Assembly (NCBI RefSeq): GCF_026107515.2
Contig: NZ_JAPCHW010000001.1
Span: 248,001 to 312,000 of the forward strand
Direction of reading: 5' to 3'
DNA length: 64,000 nucleotides
Source: Glutamicibacter sp. MNS18
GTDB lineage: Bacteria; Actinomycetota; Actinomycetes; Actinomycetales; Micrococcaceae
Shown here: piece after piece, positions 48,781 through 58,705 of the stretch
Position numbering within the stretch: position 1 is the stretch's first letter
Layout of the letters: every line of letters starts with the position of its first letter
Program-made: the position numbers and the translations under genes
Notes under the pieces: model-generated
Told to the model about the DNA's origin: nothing
The model's database searches: none
Seen by the model: only the letters and a program-made list of their open reading frames with translations

Positions 48781-48822
48781 TTGTCCCGCTGAATCTGTTC
48801 ATCTCAGATTCAGCGGGACAAT
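48781..48822. terminator. Terminator after rplO
   Basis: Perfect stem TTGTCCCGCTGAATCTG / CAGATTCAGCGGGACAA with a small loop. T-tract is weak (ATGGCTTTAA). Splits rplO from secY. Confidence 0.8.
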
Positions 48823-49013
48823 GGCTTTAACCAGCACAAATCACCAGGATCCGCTAATCAGCCTACTGATTTCGGGTAATGTAGGGGTTTGGGGTTAATC
48901 AGGGTACATTATCAGCGGCATATTTGGCGCGCCGGTACTTCGAACCGCTAGAATTCATAAAGTCAACGCAAGAGTCCAGAATCCGGGCTCAAGCTAATAC
49001 GTCAGGAGGACGC

Positions 49014-50318
49014 TTGTTCAGCGCCATAGCCCGAGTTTTTCGGACGCCTGACCTGCGTAACAAGTTGCTGTTCACGCTCGGTATCATCGCGATCTACCGT
49101 GTGGGTGTGTTCGTCCCGGCTCCGGGAGTTAACTACAGCAACGTTCAGCAGTGTCTGGCAATGGGTGAAACCACCGACGGCATCTACCAGTTCGTCAACC
49201 TGTTCAGCGGCGGAGCCCTGCTTCAGGTCTCCATCTTCGCGATGGGTATCATGCCGTACATCACCGCGGCGATCATTGTCCAGCTGCTGCGTGTGGTCAT
49301 CCCGCATTTCGAAGCACTGCACAAGGAGGGTCAGGCCGGACAGGCCAAGATGACCCAGTACACCCGTTACCTGACGATCGCCCTGGGTCTGCTCCAGGCA
49401 ACCACCCTGGTGACCCTGGCCCGTACCGGCACGTTGTTCCCGGCGTGCCAGCTGCCCCTGGTCCCGGACGACAACCTGATGGTCATCCTGCTGATGATCG
49501 TCACGTTGACCGCCGGCACCGGCCTGATCATGTGGATGGGCGAGCTCATCACCGAAAAGGGCATCGGCAACGGCATGTCGATCCTGATCTTCATCTCCAT
49601 CGCCTCGGGGTTCCCTTCGGCCATGGGTGCCATCGGCCGCTCGCAGGGCTGGGGAGTGTTCACCGGCGTGCTGCTGGTGGGCCTGCTGGTCATTGCACTG
49701 GTGGTCTTCGTCGAGCAGTCGCAGCGCCGTGTCCCGGTACAGTACGCCAAGCGCACCATCGGCCGTCGCACCGTGGGCGGCACCTCGACCTACATCCCGA
49801 TCAAGGTCAACATGGCCGGGGTGATCCCGGTGATCTTCGCCAGCTCGATCCTGGCACTGCCGCAGATGATCGTGCAGTTCAACATGCGCGATGACGGAAC
49901 ACTGCCCGCCTGGGCCCTGTGGCTGCAGACCCACTCGGCGACCTCCTCGCCGTGGTACATGGCCGTCTACACCCTGATGATCATCGGCTTCACCTACTTC
50001 TACGTGGCGATCACCTTCAACCCGGTTGAGGTGGCCGACAACATGAAGAAGTACGGCGGATTCATCCCCGGTATCCGTGCGGGCAAGCCGACCTCGGACT
50101 ACCTGAGCTACGTGATCTCCCGTGTCACCTTCCCGGGTTCGCTTTACCTGGCGATTGTTGCGTTGATTCCCCTGATCGCGTTCGTTTTGTTCAATGCCGA
50201 CCAAAACTTCCCATTCGGCGGTACCTCGATCCTCATCATGGTCGGTGTGGGTCTGGAGACCGTGAAGCAAATTAACGCACAAATGCAGCAACGAAACTAC
50301 GAAGGACTTCTGCGATGA
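49014..50318 (+). CDS. secY: Preprotein translocase subunit SecY
   Basis: 434 residues, ten predicted helices. The start is a TTG at 49014 because AGGAGG lies 4 nt upstream and the product then begins MFSAIARVFRTPDLRNKLLF, like family members; the longer frame from 48924 is not conserved. PYITAAIIVQLL and the plug/lateral-gate region are present. It forms the protein-conducting channel with SecE and SecG. It overlaps adk by 4 nt. Confidence 0.96.
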   Translation: MFSAIARVFRTPDLRNKLLFTLGIIAIYRVGVFVPAPGVNYSNVQQCLAMGETTDGIYQFVNLFSGGALLQVSIFAMGIMPYITAAIIVQLLRVVIPHFEALHKEGQAGQAKMTQYTRYLTIALGLLQATTLVTLARTGTLFPACQLPLVPDDNLMVILLMIVTLTAGTGLIMWMGELITEKGIGNGMSILIFISIASGFPSAMGAIGRSQGWGVFTGVLLVGLLVIALVVFVEQSQRRVPVQYAKRTIGRRTVGGTSTYIPIKVNMAGVIPVIFASSILALPQMIVQFNMRDDGTLPAWALWLQTHSATSSPWYMAVYTLMIIGFTYFYVAITFNPVEVADNMKKYGGFIPGIRAGKPTSDYLSYVISRVTFPGSLYLAIVALIPLIAFVLFNADQNFPFGGTSILIMVGVGLETVKQINAQMQQRNYEGLLR

Positions 50319-50887
50319 CTCGATTGTTGATTATCGGACCCCCCGGGGCCGGCAAAGGCACCCAGGCCGTAAAGATCTCCGAACGACTGGAGATCGTCGC
50401 GATCTCCACCGGCGACATCTTCCGTGCCAACGTCAAGGGCGGCACCCCGTTGGGTATCGAAGCCAAGAAGTACATCGATGCCGGCAACTTCGTTCCGGAC
50501 TCGGTCACCAACAACATGGTGCGCGATCGCCTGGGGCAACAGGATGTCACCGAGGGCTTCCTGCTCGACGGCTACCCGCGCACCAGCGCCCAGGTGGACG
50601 CGCTGGATGAGATCCTCGCGGCCCAGGGTCAGAAGCTGGATGCCGTCCTGCAGCTGACCGCCGACGACGACGAGCTGGTCGAGCGCCTGCTCAAGCGCGC
50701 CGAGATCGAAGGCCGCGCCGATGACACCGAGGACGTCATCCGGCACCGGCTGGCCCTCTACCACGAGGAAACCCAGATCGTGGTGGACCGCTACGAGGAA
50801 CGCGGCATCGTGCGCAAGGTCGACGGCATCGGCGGCATCGACGAGGTCACCGACCGCGTGATGAGCGCACTGAACGTCAACGCCTAG
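50315..50887 (+). CDS. adk: Adenylate kinase
   Basis: 190 residues. The P-loop GPPGAGKGTQA is at ~7-17, and the AMP site is ISTGDIFRANVKGGTPLG, followed by DGYPRT. At this length it is the short form without the zinc-type LID insertion found in 214-residue enzymes. It catalyses 2 ADP = ATP + AMP. ATGA coupled to secY and followed by map, the usual actinobacterial order. Confidence 0.97.
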   Translation: MTRLLIIGPPGAGKGTQAVKISERLEIVAISTGDIFRANVKGGTPLGIEAKKYIDAGNFVPDSVTNNMVRDRLGQQDVTEGFLLDGYPRTSAQVDALDEILAAQGQKLDAVLQLTADDDELVERLLKRAEIEGRADDTEDVIRHRLALYHEETQIVVDRYEERGIVRKVDGIGGIDEVTDRVMSALNVNA

Positions 50888-51017
50888 TACCCATGGCGTG
50901 CACGGCCAAGGATCGTACCGATCACCCCGGCAACGGGAACGGTGCGGTCCTTGGCCATTTTCTGGACAACGACTCCTGGGCCGCACACCGCCCGGGGAAC
51001 AAGCAGAGGGGAAGTCC

Positions 51018-51848
51018 ATGGCTTTGGGACAACCGAAAATCGAATACAAGTCCAACGCCCAGATCCTGAAGATGCGCGAGGCCGGCCTGGTTCTGGCCGA
51101 GGCGCTGGACGAGGCAGTGGCCGCAGCCCAACCCGGGGTTACCACCAAGGAAGTGGATGCCGTCTTCGCCGGGGTCCTCGAACGCCACGGGGCGACCAGC
51201 AACTTCCTGGGCTACCACGGTTTCCCGGCCAGCATCTGCGCCTCGGTCAACCACGAGGTGGTCCATGGCTTCCCCAGCGACTACGTGCTCAAGGACGGGG
51301 ACGTGCTGAAGATCGACGGCGGGGCGATCGTGGACGGCTGGCACGCCGACTCGGCCCGCACCGTACTGCTGGGCACCGTGGACGAAGCCGACCGGCGGCT
51401 GAGCGATATCACCGAACAGGCCATGTGGGCCGGCATCGCCGCCTTCGCCGAAGCCCGGTTCATCGGGCAGATCGGCGAGGCCATTGAAAAGTACGTCGCT
51501 GCCCAACCCGGCCCGCGCCTGGGCATCCTGGAGGAGTACTGCGGCCATGGCATCGGCTCGGCCATGCACATGGCCCCGGATGTGCTGAACTACAACAGTG
51601 GCCACCGCGGCGCGCGCGTCAAGCCGGGCATGGCCCTGGCCATCGAGCCGATGCTGGTGCGCGGCAAGCTGGCCACCAGCGTGCTGGATGACGACTGGAC
51701 CGTGGTGACCAACGACAGCCAGAATGCGTCGCAATGGGAACACACCGTGGCCGTGCACCTGGGCGGTATCTGGGTGTTGACCGCCCTTGACGGGGGAGTG
51801 GCCGGCCTGGCGCCGTTCGGGATCACCCCCTCACCCATCAAGGCCTAG
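51018..51848 (+). CDS. map: Methionine aminopeptidase, type I
   Basis: 276 residues. The start is ATG 51018 with GAGGGGAAG upstream. Metal ligands are visible in KIDGGAIVDGWHADSAR (two Asp), the His of EEYCGHGIGSAMH, the Glu of LAIEPM and the Glu of QWEHTVAV. It removes the initiator Met from nascent proteins. A weak hairpin, GATCCGGCAC-N5-GTGCCGGATC (51859-51883), follows and may end the secY-adk-map transcript. Confidence 0.96.
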   Translation: MALGQPKIEYKSNAQILKMREAGLVLAEALDEAVAAAQPGVTTKEVDAVFAGVLERHGATSNFLGYHGFPASICASVNHEVVHGFPSDYVLKDGDVLKIDGGAIVDGWHADSARTVLLGTVDEADRRLSDITEQAMWAGIAAFAEARFIGQIGEAIEKYVAAQPGPRLGILEEYCGHGIGSAMHMAPDVLNYNSGHRGARVKPGMALAIEPMLVRGKLATSVLDDDWTVVTNDSQNASQWEHTVAVHLGGIWVLTALDGGVAGLAPFGITPSPIKA

Positions 51849-51858
51849 CGAATGGAAG

Positions 51859-51883
51859 GATCCGGCACCCGGCGTGCCGGATC
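51859..51883 (+). terminator. Hairpin after map
   Basis: Perfect 10-bp stem GATCCGGCAC / GTGCCGGATC with a 5-nt loop, then TAACATTTTATG. Probable terminator with a moderate T-tract. Confidence 0.65.
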
Positions 51884-51903
51884 TAACATTTTATGTGCCC
51901 ATC

Positions 51904-51938
51904 TTGATTTGTGGCAGGTACCGCTTATAGCGTATTCT
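51904..51938 (+). promoter_or_regulatory. Candidate infA promoter
   Basis: Two overlapping candidates: TTGATT-16-TATAGC and TTGTGG-18-TATTCT. Either gives a leader of ~120-140 nt before infA, whose upstream gap (51849-52066) holds no gene. Confidence 0.5.
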
Positions 51939-52066
51939 TGACTGTTGGTTGTCTATTTAACTGAGCCTAAAAGCCCTCACGGGACGGCGGGCACGGTTAC
52001 GGAACCGACCAGAACCAATTACTTGTTGGTGCCACACGGTATCGACTACCAAAGTTAGCGGGGAAA

Positions 52067-52288
52067 ATGGCCAAGAAGGAAGGTGTCATCCAGGTAGAGG
52101 GCACGGTAACCGAAGCATTGCCAAACGCAATGTTCCGCGTTGAGTTGCCAAACAAGCACGTTGTGCTTGCTACTATCTCGGGAAAGATGCGCCAGCACTA
52201 CATTCGAATCCTCCCAGAGGACCGGGTGCAGGTTGAAATGAGCCCATACGATCTCAACCGAGGTCGTATCGTCTACCGCTACAAGTAA
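52067..52288 (+). CDS. infA: Translation initiation factor IF-1
   Basis: 73 residues, one OB fold: [20 protein letters not shown], followed by FRVEL, then [22 protein letters not shown] and [11 protein letters not shown]-1 blocks the A-site during initiation. The ribosome site is GCGGGGAAA. It is the first gene of the infA-rpmJ-rpsM-rpsK-rpoA-rplQ cluster. Confidence 0.98.
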   Translation: MAKKEGVIQVEGTVTEALPNAMFRVELPNKHVVLATISGKMRQHYIRILPEDRVQVEMSPYDLNRGRIVYRYK

Positions 52289-52419
52289 ATCAGTAGTTTT
52301 TAGACATTGAGCATGCGGACGTCTAGCGAGCACTCGCCTGGACGGCCGCTTGAACATTGTCTTGAGACGGGCTTGTTTACCGCTCCAAAATTAACTGCAA
52401 CCGCAAGAGGAGTAAACCC

Positions 52420-52533
52420 TTGAAGGTTAACCCTAGCGTGAAGCCGATCTGCGACAATTGCAAGGTTATCCGCCGCAATGGTCGTGTCATGGTGATCTGC
52501 GAGAACCCACGCCACAAGCAGCGTCAGGGCTAA
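52420..52533 (+). CDS. rpmJ: 50S ribosomal protein L36
   Basis: 37 residues from a TTG start with AAGAGGAG 6 nt upstream: [20 protein letters not shown] and a basic tail. The zinc ribbon is complete, with Cys11, Cys14, Cys27 and His32 (the C+ form), so this copy needs zinc. It lies 131 nt after infA, and rpsM follows after 154 nt with no gene between. Confidence 0.95.
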   Translation: MKVNPSVKPICDNCKVIRRNGRVMVICENPRHKQRQG

Positions 52534-52687
52534 ATCCCATCCGGGATTTTCCCCACGCGTAGTCATGAAAAAGGCAGTGCCGCATCGAAATAACGCGCGA
52601 TGCATACCCCCGGTTTCGGAGGCTGGGGACCACAGCGATGTGGGATGGCACTGCTACAGACCTCCGAACGTTGAAAGGTAGCCAAAT

Positions 52688-53062
52688 ATGGCTCGTTTAG
52701 CAGGCGTGGATATTCCACGCGAGAAGCGCGTAATCATCGCGCTGACTTACATCTACGGCGTGGGCAAGACCCGTGCGGAAGAGACCATCGCAGCAACCGG
52801 GATCAGCCCGGATACTCGCGTTAAGGATCTCACCGACGCTGAACTGGTTCAGCTGCGTGACTTCATCGAAGGCACCTACAAGGTGGAAGGTGACCTGCGC
52901 CGTGAGGTTCAGGCCGACATCCGCCGCAAGGTAGAAATCGGATCCTACGAAGGTATTCGTCACCGTAAGGGTCTGCCGGTTCGCGGTCAGCGCACCAAGA
53001 CCAACGCTCGTACCCGCAAGGGTCCGAAGCGCACCGTCGCCGGTAAGAAGAAGACTCGCTAA
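52688..53062 (+). CDS. rpsM: 30S ribosomal protein S13
   Basis: 124 residues beginning [20 protein letters not shown], then [12 protein letters not shown] and the tail [20 protein letters not shown], which reaches the P-site. GAAAGGTAG precedes the ATG. Conserved first structural gene of the alpha group. Confidence 0.97.
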   Translation: MARLAGVDIPREKRVIIALTYIYGVGKTRAEETIAATGISPDTRVKDLTDAELVQLRDFIEGTYKVEGDLRREVQADIRRKVEIGSYEGIRHRKGLPVRGQRTKTNARTRKGPKRTVAGKKKTR

Positions 53063-53105
53063 ACCCTAGCGGTCTAGATCCAAAAACTTTTTCGTAGGAG
53101 AAGAA

Positions 53106-53507
53106 ATGCCCCCTAAGACTCGTGGAGCGGTGCGCAAGCCGCGTCGCAAGGACAAAAAGAATATCGCGCTTGGACAGGCGCACATCAAGAGCACCTTCAA
53201 CAACACCATCGTGTCGATTACCGACCCGACCGGTGCTGTGATCTCGTGGGCCTCGGCCGGCGAGGTTGGCATGAAGGGTTCGCGTAAGTCGACCCCGTAC
53301 GCTGCCCAGATGGCTGCCGAGTCCGCTGCAAAGCGCGCTCAGGAGCACGGCATGCGCAAGGTCGACGTTTTCGTCAAGGGCCCGGGCTCGGGACGCGAAA
53401 CCGCGATCCGTTCGCTGCAGGCTGCTGGCCTCGAGGTCGGGTCCATCCAGGACGTTTCCCCGAGCGCCCACAACGGTTGCCGCCCGCCAAAGCGTCGCCG
53501 CGTCTAA
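53106..53507 (+). CDS. rpsK: 30S ribosomal protein S11
   Basis: 133 residues. It contains [40 protein letters not shown] and the C-terminal [17 protein letters not shown]11 forms the platform of the 30S. No rpsD follows; the next gene is rpoA, so S4 is encoded elsewhere (as in many actinobacteria). Confidence 0.97.
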   Translation: MPPKTRGAVRKPRRKDKKNIALGQAHIKSTFNNTIVSITDPTGAVISWASAGEVGMKGSRKSTPYAAQMAAESAAKRAQEHGMRKVDVFVKGPGSGRETAIRSLQAAGLEVGSIQDVSPSAHNGCRPPKRRRV

Positions 53508-53666
53508 ATCAACCGCTGGGCCGGTTCAGAACAGTCACCGACACGCATTTTGCCGTCGGTGACCTTCTGGGCCTAAAGCCTGCAACAGACGTACGCCGCC
53601 GAGGCTACCGTCGTTTCCACCCCCGTGTTGCGTCATATAGCGGACGCTCGCCGAAAGGAAATGTTA

Positions 53667-54674
53667 GTGCTCATTACGCAGCGCCCAACCCTGACCGAAG
53701 AAGTTGTTTCCGAGAATCGCTCCCGGTTCGTTATCGAACCGCTGGAGCCGGGCTTTGGCTACACCCTAGGTAACTCGCTTCGCCGTACCCTGCTGTCCTC
53801 GATCCCCGGTGCCTCCGTCACCAGTGTTCGTATCGACGGGGTCCTGCACGAGTTCTCCACCGTAGCCGGTGTGAAGGAAGACGTCACCGAACTGGTTCTG
53901 AACATCAAGAACCTGTCCGTGTCCTCCGAGCACGACGAACCGGTTGTCGCCTACCTGCGCAAGCAGGGCCCGGGCGTCGTCACCGCAGCGGATATCACCC
54001 CGCCTGCCGGTGTCGAGTTCCACAACCCGGATCTGCACATCGCCACCTTGAACGCCAACGGCAAGTTCGATATGGAACTGACCATTGAGCGTGGCCGTGG
54101 CTACGTGTCCGCTGCCCAGAACAAGAGCGCCGACGCCGAGATCGGCCGGATCCCGGTCGACTCGATCTACTCGCCGGTTCTCAAGGTGACCTTCCGCGTG
54201 GAGGCCACCCGTGTTGAGCAGCGTACCGACTTCGATCGCCTGATCGTTGATGTGGAGACCAAGGAATCGATCTCCCCGCGCGATGCCGTGGCATCGGCCG
54301 GTACCACCCTGGTGGAACTGTTCGGCTTGTTCCGCGAGCTGAACACCACCGCCGAAGGTATCGAGATCGGCCCATCGCCAACCGACGCAGCCCTGGCTGC
54401 CGACATGGCGTTGCCGATCGAGGATCTGGAACTGACCGTGCGTTCGTACAACTGCCTGAAGCGTGAAGGCATCCACTCGGTGGGTGAACTGGTCACCCGC
54501 TCGGAGGCCGACCTGATGGACATCCGCAACTTCGGTGCGAAGTCCATTGACGAAGTCAAGGCAAAGCTTGTTGAACTCGGATTGGCCCTGAAGGATTCCC
54601 CTCCAGGATTCGATCTCGGTTCCCGTGCCGCCATGGAAGATGGCGACGATGTCTACGGAGACGGCAGCCTCTAG
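53667..54674 (+). CDS. rpoA: RNA polymerase alpha subunit
   Basis: 335 residues. The start is GTG 53667 ([20 protein letters not shown]) with GAAAGGA 7 nt upstream; the ATG two codons earlier is too close to that site. The N-terminal dimerisation domain has [20 protein letters not shown]. The C-terminal domain has [20 protein letters not shown] and [13 protein letters not shown], for promoter UP-element contacts. It sits between rpsK and rplQ, the conserved order. Confidence 0.97.
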   Translation: MLITQRPTLTEEVVSENRSRFVIEPLEPGFGYTLGNSLRRTLLSSIPGASVTSVRIDGVLHEFSTVAGVKEDVTELVLNIKNLSVSSEHDEPVVAYLRKQGPGVVTAADITPPAGVEFHNPDLHIATLNANGKFDMELTIERGRGYVSAAQNKSADAEIGRIPVDSIYSPVLKVTFRVEATRVEQRTDFDRLIVDVETKESISPRDAVASAGTTLVELFGLFRELNTTAEGIEIGPSPTDAALAADMALPIEDLELTVRSYNCLKREGIHSVGELVTRSEADLMDIRNFGAKSIDEVKAKLVELGLALKDSPPGFDLGSRAAMEDGDDVYGDGSL

Positions 54675-54757
54675 GCACCGCGTCTGGCGACAAACTACTT
54701 CATCCGTGAAGCCGGTTCGCCCCGGCAGCACAGGATTATTCATCTAGGAGAACACCA

Positions 54758-55210
54758 ATGCCAACCCCACCAAAGGGTCCGCGTCTCGGAGGCAGTGCAG
54801 CACACGAGCGACTGATCCTCGCCAACCTGTCTGCACAGCTGTTCGAGAACAAGCAGATCACCACCACCCTGACCCGTGCCAAGCGTCTTCGCCCGCACGC
54901 AGAGCGCCTGATCACCTTCGCCAAGCGCGGAGACCTGGCCTCGCGTCGTCGTGTGCAGGCCGTTATCGCTTCGCGCAGCCGCACCAACAAGTCGATCGTT
55001 CACGAACTGTTCGAGAACATCGCACCGGTCATGGCCAACCGTGAAGGCGGCTACACCCGCATCACCAAGATCGGCAACCGCAAGGGCGACAACGCCCCGA
55101 TGGCTGTCATCGAACTGGTCATGGAGCCTGTTTCCCCGAAGCAGGCCGTGGTGAAGGAAGCCGAAAAGGCCGCCGAGAACGCCGCACCAGAGGCAACCGA
55201 AGAGGCCTAA
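54758..55210 (+). CDS. rplQ: 50S ribosomal protein L17 with C-terminal extension
   Basis: 150 residues. The core ([20 protein letters not shown] ... [18 protein letters not shown]) matches L17. It ends with a ~25-residue Ala/Glu/Lys extension, as often in actinobacteria. A TAGGAG site precedes the ATG, and a terminator follows. Confidence 0.97.
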   Translation: MPTPPKGPRLGGSAAHERLILANLSAQLFENKQITTTLTRAKRLRPHAERLITFAKRGDLASRRRVQAVIASRSRTNKSIVHELFENIAPVMANREGGYTRITKIGNRKGDNAPMAVIELVMEPVSPKQAVVKEAEKAAENAAPEATEEA

Positions 55211-55257
55211 GCAGCCATCACAGGTTAGCCACGCCCACCGTTGCACGGTGAGACAAG

Positions 55258-55287
55258 GGCCCCGGGAGGTAGCTCCCGGGGTCTTTG
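55258..55287 (+). terminator. Terminator after rplQ
   Basis: Stem GCCCCGGGAG / CTCCCGGGGT with a tiny GTAG loop, then CTTTGCC. Ends the rpoA-rplQ unit. Confidence 0.75.
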
Positions 55288-55352
55288 CCATGCCCGGAAG
55301 GAGGAGCCTCGGCGATTCGCGGGGCCGTGAGGTCACACCCCATAATTGAGCT

Positions 55353-56309
55353 ATGAGCAGTAGCGCAGAAACCATCAACCCCTTTGGAGCCCTGGTCACC
55401 GAGGGCAGCGTCGAACCGGCCAGCATCAGGCTGCGGATGCGCATCGGGTACGACGGCTCGGCCTTCCACGGCTGGGCACGCCAACCCAACGTGTTGGGGG
55501 TGCAGCAGTTGATCGAGGAGGGGCTGGCGATGCTGATCCGCCGCCCGGTGCGGGTCACCGTGGCCGGCCGCACCGACGCCGGCGTGCACGCCCGAGCCCA
55601 GGTGGTGCACTTCGATCTGACCCCCACCGAATACCGGCAGCTGCCCCGGCGCTCGGAACTGAGCCCGGCCGATGCCCTGGTCCGTCGCCTGAACGGGGTA
55701 TTGGGGCCGCAGGAGGGGGCAGTGCTGATCCTCGACGCGCAACGGGCCGAGGACGGCTTCGACGCCAGGTTCTCGGCCCTGCAACGCCGCTACTCCTACC
55801 GCATTGCCGACGGCCTGCAGCGCTGGGATCCGCTGACCCGGCAGCTGACCATGTGGCACCGCGAGGAACTGGACGTGGAGGCCATGAACGCCGAGGCGCG
55901 CAGCGTCCTGGGCCGCCACGATTTCCTCTCCTACTGCAAACCACGGCCGGATGCGACCACCATCCGCACCCTGCAGGAATTCTCCTTTACCCGCGGGGAG
56001 GACGGGATCATCAACGCGCACCTGGTGGCCGACGCCTTCTGCCACAATATGGTCCGTGCCCTGATCGGCGCCGCGGTGATGGTGGGGGACGGGCGCGAAA
56101 AGCCCGGGTTCCTGGCCCAACGGCTGGTGGCCATGGTGCGCGACTCGAAGACCAAGCTGGCCCACCCGCGGGCGCTGGTGCTCGAGGAGGTGCGCTACCC
56201 GGGGGCCGCGGAACTGGCCGTTCGTGCCGCGCAAACGCGCGCCAAACGCCGCATTGACGAGGTCGTAATCCCTCCATTGGCGGACGAAGAATGGCCAACC
56301 GGTCATTGA
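55353..56309 (+). CDS. truA: tRNA pseudouridine synthase A
   Basis: 318 residues. The catalytic Asp75 lies in GRTDAGVHARAQVVHFDL. The N-terminal IGYDGSAFHGWARQPN, the middle RRYSYRI and the C-terminal HNMVRALIGAAVMVGDG are all present. TruA modifies U38-40 in the anticodon arm of many tRNAs. It follows rplQ, as in most bacteria. Next comes the LuxR pair, not rplM. Confidence 0.95.
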   Translation: MSSSAETINPFGALVTEGSVEPASIRLRMRIGYDGSAFHGWARQPNVLGVQQLIEEGLAMLIRRPVRVTVAGRTDAGVHARAQVVHFDLTPTEYRQLPRRSELSPADALVRRLNGVLGPQEGAVLILDAQRAEDGFDARFSALQRRYSYRIADGLQRWDPLTRQLTMWHREELDVEAMNAEARSVLGRHDFLSYCKPRPDATTIRTLQEFSFTRGEDGIINAHLVADAFCHNMVRALIGAAVMVGDGREKPGFLAQRLVAMVRDSKTKLAHPRALVLEEVRYPGAAELAVRAAQTRAKRRIDEVVIPPLADEEWPTGH

Positions 56310-56428
56310 CAGCCGGTACAGGTCAGGGCGAAGATGGCAGTTGGCGGCGCTTTCGACCGTCCACAGGGATGCCGGCCGATGAAACCACTACGTAGCCGGC
56401 CCACGGTACAGCCAGGAGCGCAGAGCAG

Positions 56429-58705
56429 GTGAAGGTCCGCGAGCAGATTGTCCATCAGGTACTGGCGGGATTGGATGAGCACCAGGTCATCATCGTCGAA
56501 GGTGCCGCGGGCTCCGGGAAATCCGCGGTGCTCAATTCGTTGCGCCAACAACTGGGCACCCGCACCAGCCTGCTGGTTCTCTGCGATCCCGCGGACAAGG
56601 ACATCCCCTATGCCGCGGTGGGACACCTGGTCAGCACGCCGGCCACCGCGTACGCGGACCTGCTGGCCTGCCTGGAGCGGGCCACCCGCCCGGTGCTGCT
56701 GATCGACGACTTCGACCAGCTGGACCATTCCTCCCGCCGGTTGCTGCTCTGGGCCCTGGGACAGCACCAGGCCCACGCGGTGATCTGCTGCCACCGCCTG
56801 GATACCCAGGACGAGCTGGTTGAACTGCTCATCCAATCCGATGCCCAGCGGCTGCGGTTGCGGCCTCTGGACCGGGAAGAGATCCGCAGCCTCCTGGCCG
56901 AGGTCTGGGGCAGGGAACCGTTGCCCTGGCAGGTGCTGGCCGCGGCACGCTACACCGCCTCGAACCTGCTGGCGGTGGACACCCTTGCCCGCTTCACCAG
57001 CCAGAACATGCCCGAGGCCACCGGCCCGGCGCAATGGCAGGAACAGTTCCTGCTGCCCTTCGATGGCTCGCATTCAACGCTGCGGGCCTTCACGTCCCGG
57101 CTGCGCCACGCGTACGGTCCGCAGGTCATGGACGCCGCCCGGCTGTTGTCGGTGATCGGTCCCTGCCCACCGTCCCAGGCGGTGCGCCTGGTGGGTACCG
57201 AACGGCTCGAGATCCTGCAGGACCTGGGCCTGCTCGCCGCACCCGACCGCCAGTCCAACGTGCAACTGGCCAACGGCCTGCTGGACTTGGGCCTGCGCAT
57301 CGAATTGCTGGACCCCTCCGGCCTGGACGACTTCGCCGACCTGGTCCACCGCCACCTGCAGGAGCCCGGATACCGGCCCCCGGCGGCCCACGTGCTGTGG
57401 TGGCAACATGCCGGGCTGGAAGTGGGTATAGAAGTGCTGCTCACCGCGGCCCGCGACGCCCTGGGACACGGCCACCCCCAGCTGGCCCTGCTGATCCTGG
57501 CCCAAAGCCGGGGTGCTGCCGCCCACTGGTTGCGGGCCGAAGCCCACGTGCTGGAAGGCCGGGCCACCGAGGCCCGCGAGCAGGCCCAGGCGGGTCTGGA
57601 CCAGCCCGGGGGACAAGACCGTTTGGGCGCGGCCGAAGCGCTGGTCTGTGTTGCCACCGGACTCTGGCCCGAACAGTCCGCACGCTGCGCCGGGGTGGGC
57701 GGACTGGAGCTGTGCGCCGCGGTTGTCCTAGCCGGAATGCACGGAAAATACGAACAGGTCCTGGAACTGGCCGAGCAGGCCGGGAGCGCCCTGGATCTGA
57801 CCATGTGGCAGAACATCACGGCCCTGGCGGCCATCGCCGAGGCCATGCTCGGCCACGGTACCCGCGCCCTGGCCCGGATCAGGAGTATCGGCCACCTGCA
57901 GACCACGGCCTCGGCCATCACCCGGCAGAACGTTGCCGACGCGCTGCGCACCGTGCTGTTCCTGACCGGGGAATGGAAGGAACTGGAGCAATACATTGAC
58001 GAGGGCTACGCACTGCAGGCGGTCGTTGACCGCTCGGGCTTCAGCACGGAACTCTCGGTGCTGATGAACCAGCCCTCGGGTGCACCCTTGAACCCCATCG
58101 AGCACGGCACCCCGGCCCCGCTGGGTACGGTCCAGCTGCGCGAACTGGCACACCTGGTCACCGACCTGCAGGGGGATCCGCTGCGGCTGATCGGGCGGAT
58201 CCGCGAGCTGGCCGAGCGGCACGGGACAGACCTCGCCCCCGGGGTGAAGCTGTTCTTCCATGCGTGGTCACACCGTATCGAACAGCTTGCCGGGCAGCAG
58301 CCCGGGGCCGAATCGATGCGGCAGCTTGAACATGATGCCTCCAGGGCAACCAGCCGGCTGGCCCAGGTGCTCTCCCTCTACGCCCGGGCGCACGCCGAAT
58401 CAGACCCGCTGCTGGCCCGGATGGCCCGCGAGCAGGCCGGGCAGGCCGGGATCACCAACTGGCTGCCCGAACCCGCCACCGGCTCCGTGGTGGATCCACG
58501 GCAGGTGTTCAGCCAACTGAGCGACCGCGAATACCAGGTGTCCGCACTGGCCGCGGCTGGAGCCCGCAACCAGCAGATCGCCGTCGACCTGGACCTGTCC
58601 GTACGCACGGTGGAAACACACCTGCGTAACGCCTACAGGAAACTGGGGATTTCCAGCCGCCACGAGCTGTCCAGCCGCTTCACGGCCCTGGCGGAGAAAG
58701 CATGA
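56429..58705 (+). CDS. Large LuxR-family transcriptional regulator with P-loop ATPase domain
   Basis: 758 residues from a GTG with AGGAG 15 nt upstream. It has a Walker A GAAGSGKS at 25-32 and a Walker B-like VLLIDDFDQLD at 89-99. A long helical, TPR-like middle of about 550 residues follows. The LuxR helix-turn-helix lies near the C-terminus (LSDREYQVSALAAAGARNQQ ... VRTVETHLRNAYRKLGISSR). This LAL/MalT-like (STAND) architecture fits an ATP-switched activator that responds to a ligand or partner. The ligand is unknown. The stop overlaps the next regulator's start (ATGA). Confidence 0.88.
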   Translation: MKVREQIVHQVLAGLDEHQVIIVEGAAGSGKSAVLNSLRQQLGTRTSLLVLCDPADKDIPYAAVGHLVSTPATAYADLLACLERATRPVLLIDDFDQLDHSSRRLLLWALGQHQAHAVICCHRLDTQDELVELLIQSDAQRLRLRPLDREEIRSLLAEVWGREPLPWQVLAAARYTASNLLAVDTLARFTSQNMPEATGPAQWQEQFLLPFDGSHSTLRAFTSRLRHAYGPQVMDAARLLSVIGPCPPSQAVRLVGTERLEILQDLGLLAAPDRQSNVQLANGLLDLGLRIELLDPSGLDDFADLVHRHLQEPGYRPPAAHVLWWQHAGLEVGIEVLLTAARDALGHGHPQLALLILAQSRGAAAHWLRAEAHVLEGRATEAREQAQAGLDQPGGQDRLGAAEALVCVATGLWPEQSARCAGVGGLELCAAVVLAGMHGKYEQVLELAEQAGSALDLTMWQNITALAAIAEAMLGHGTRALARIRSIGHLQTTASAITRQNVADALRTVLFLTGEWKELEQYIDEGYALQAVVDRSGFSTELSVLMNQPSGAPLNPIEHGTPAPLGTVQLRELAHLVTDLQGDPLRLIGRIRELAERHGTDLAPGVKLFFHAWSHRIEQLAGQQPGAESMRQLEHDASRATSRLAQVLSLYARAHAESDPLLARMAREQAGQAGITNWLPEPATGSVVDPRQVFSQLSDREYQVSALAAAGARNQQIAVDLDLSVRTVETHLRNAYRKLGISSRHELSSRFTALAEKA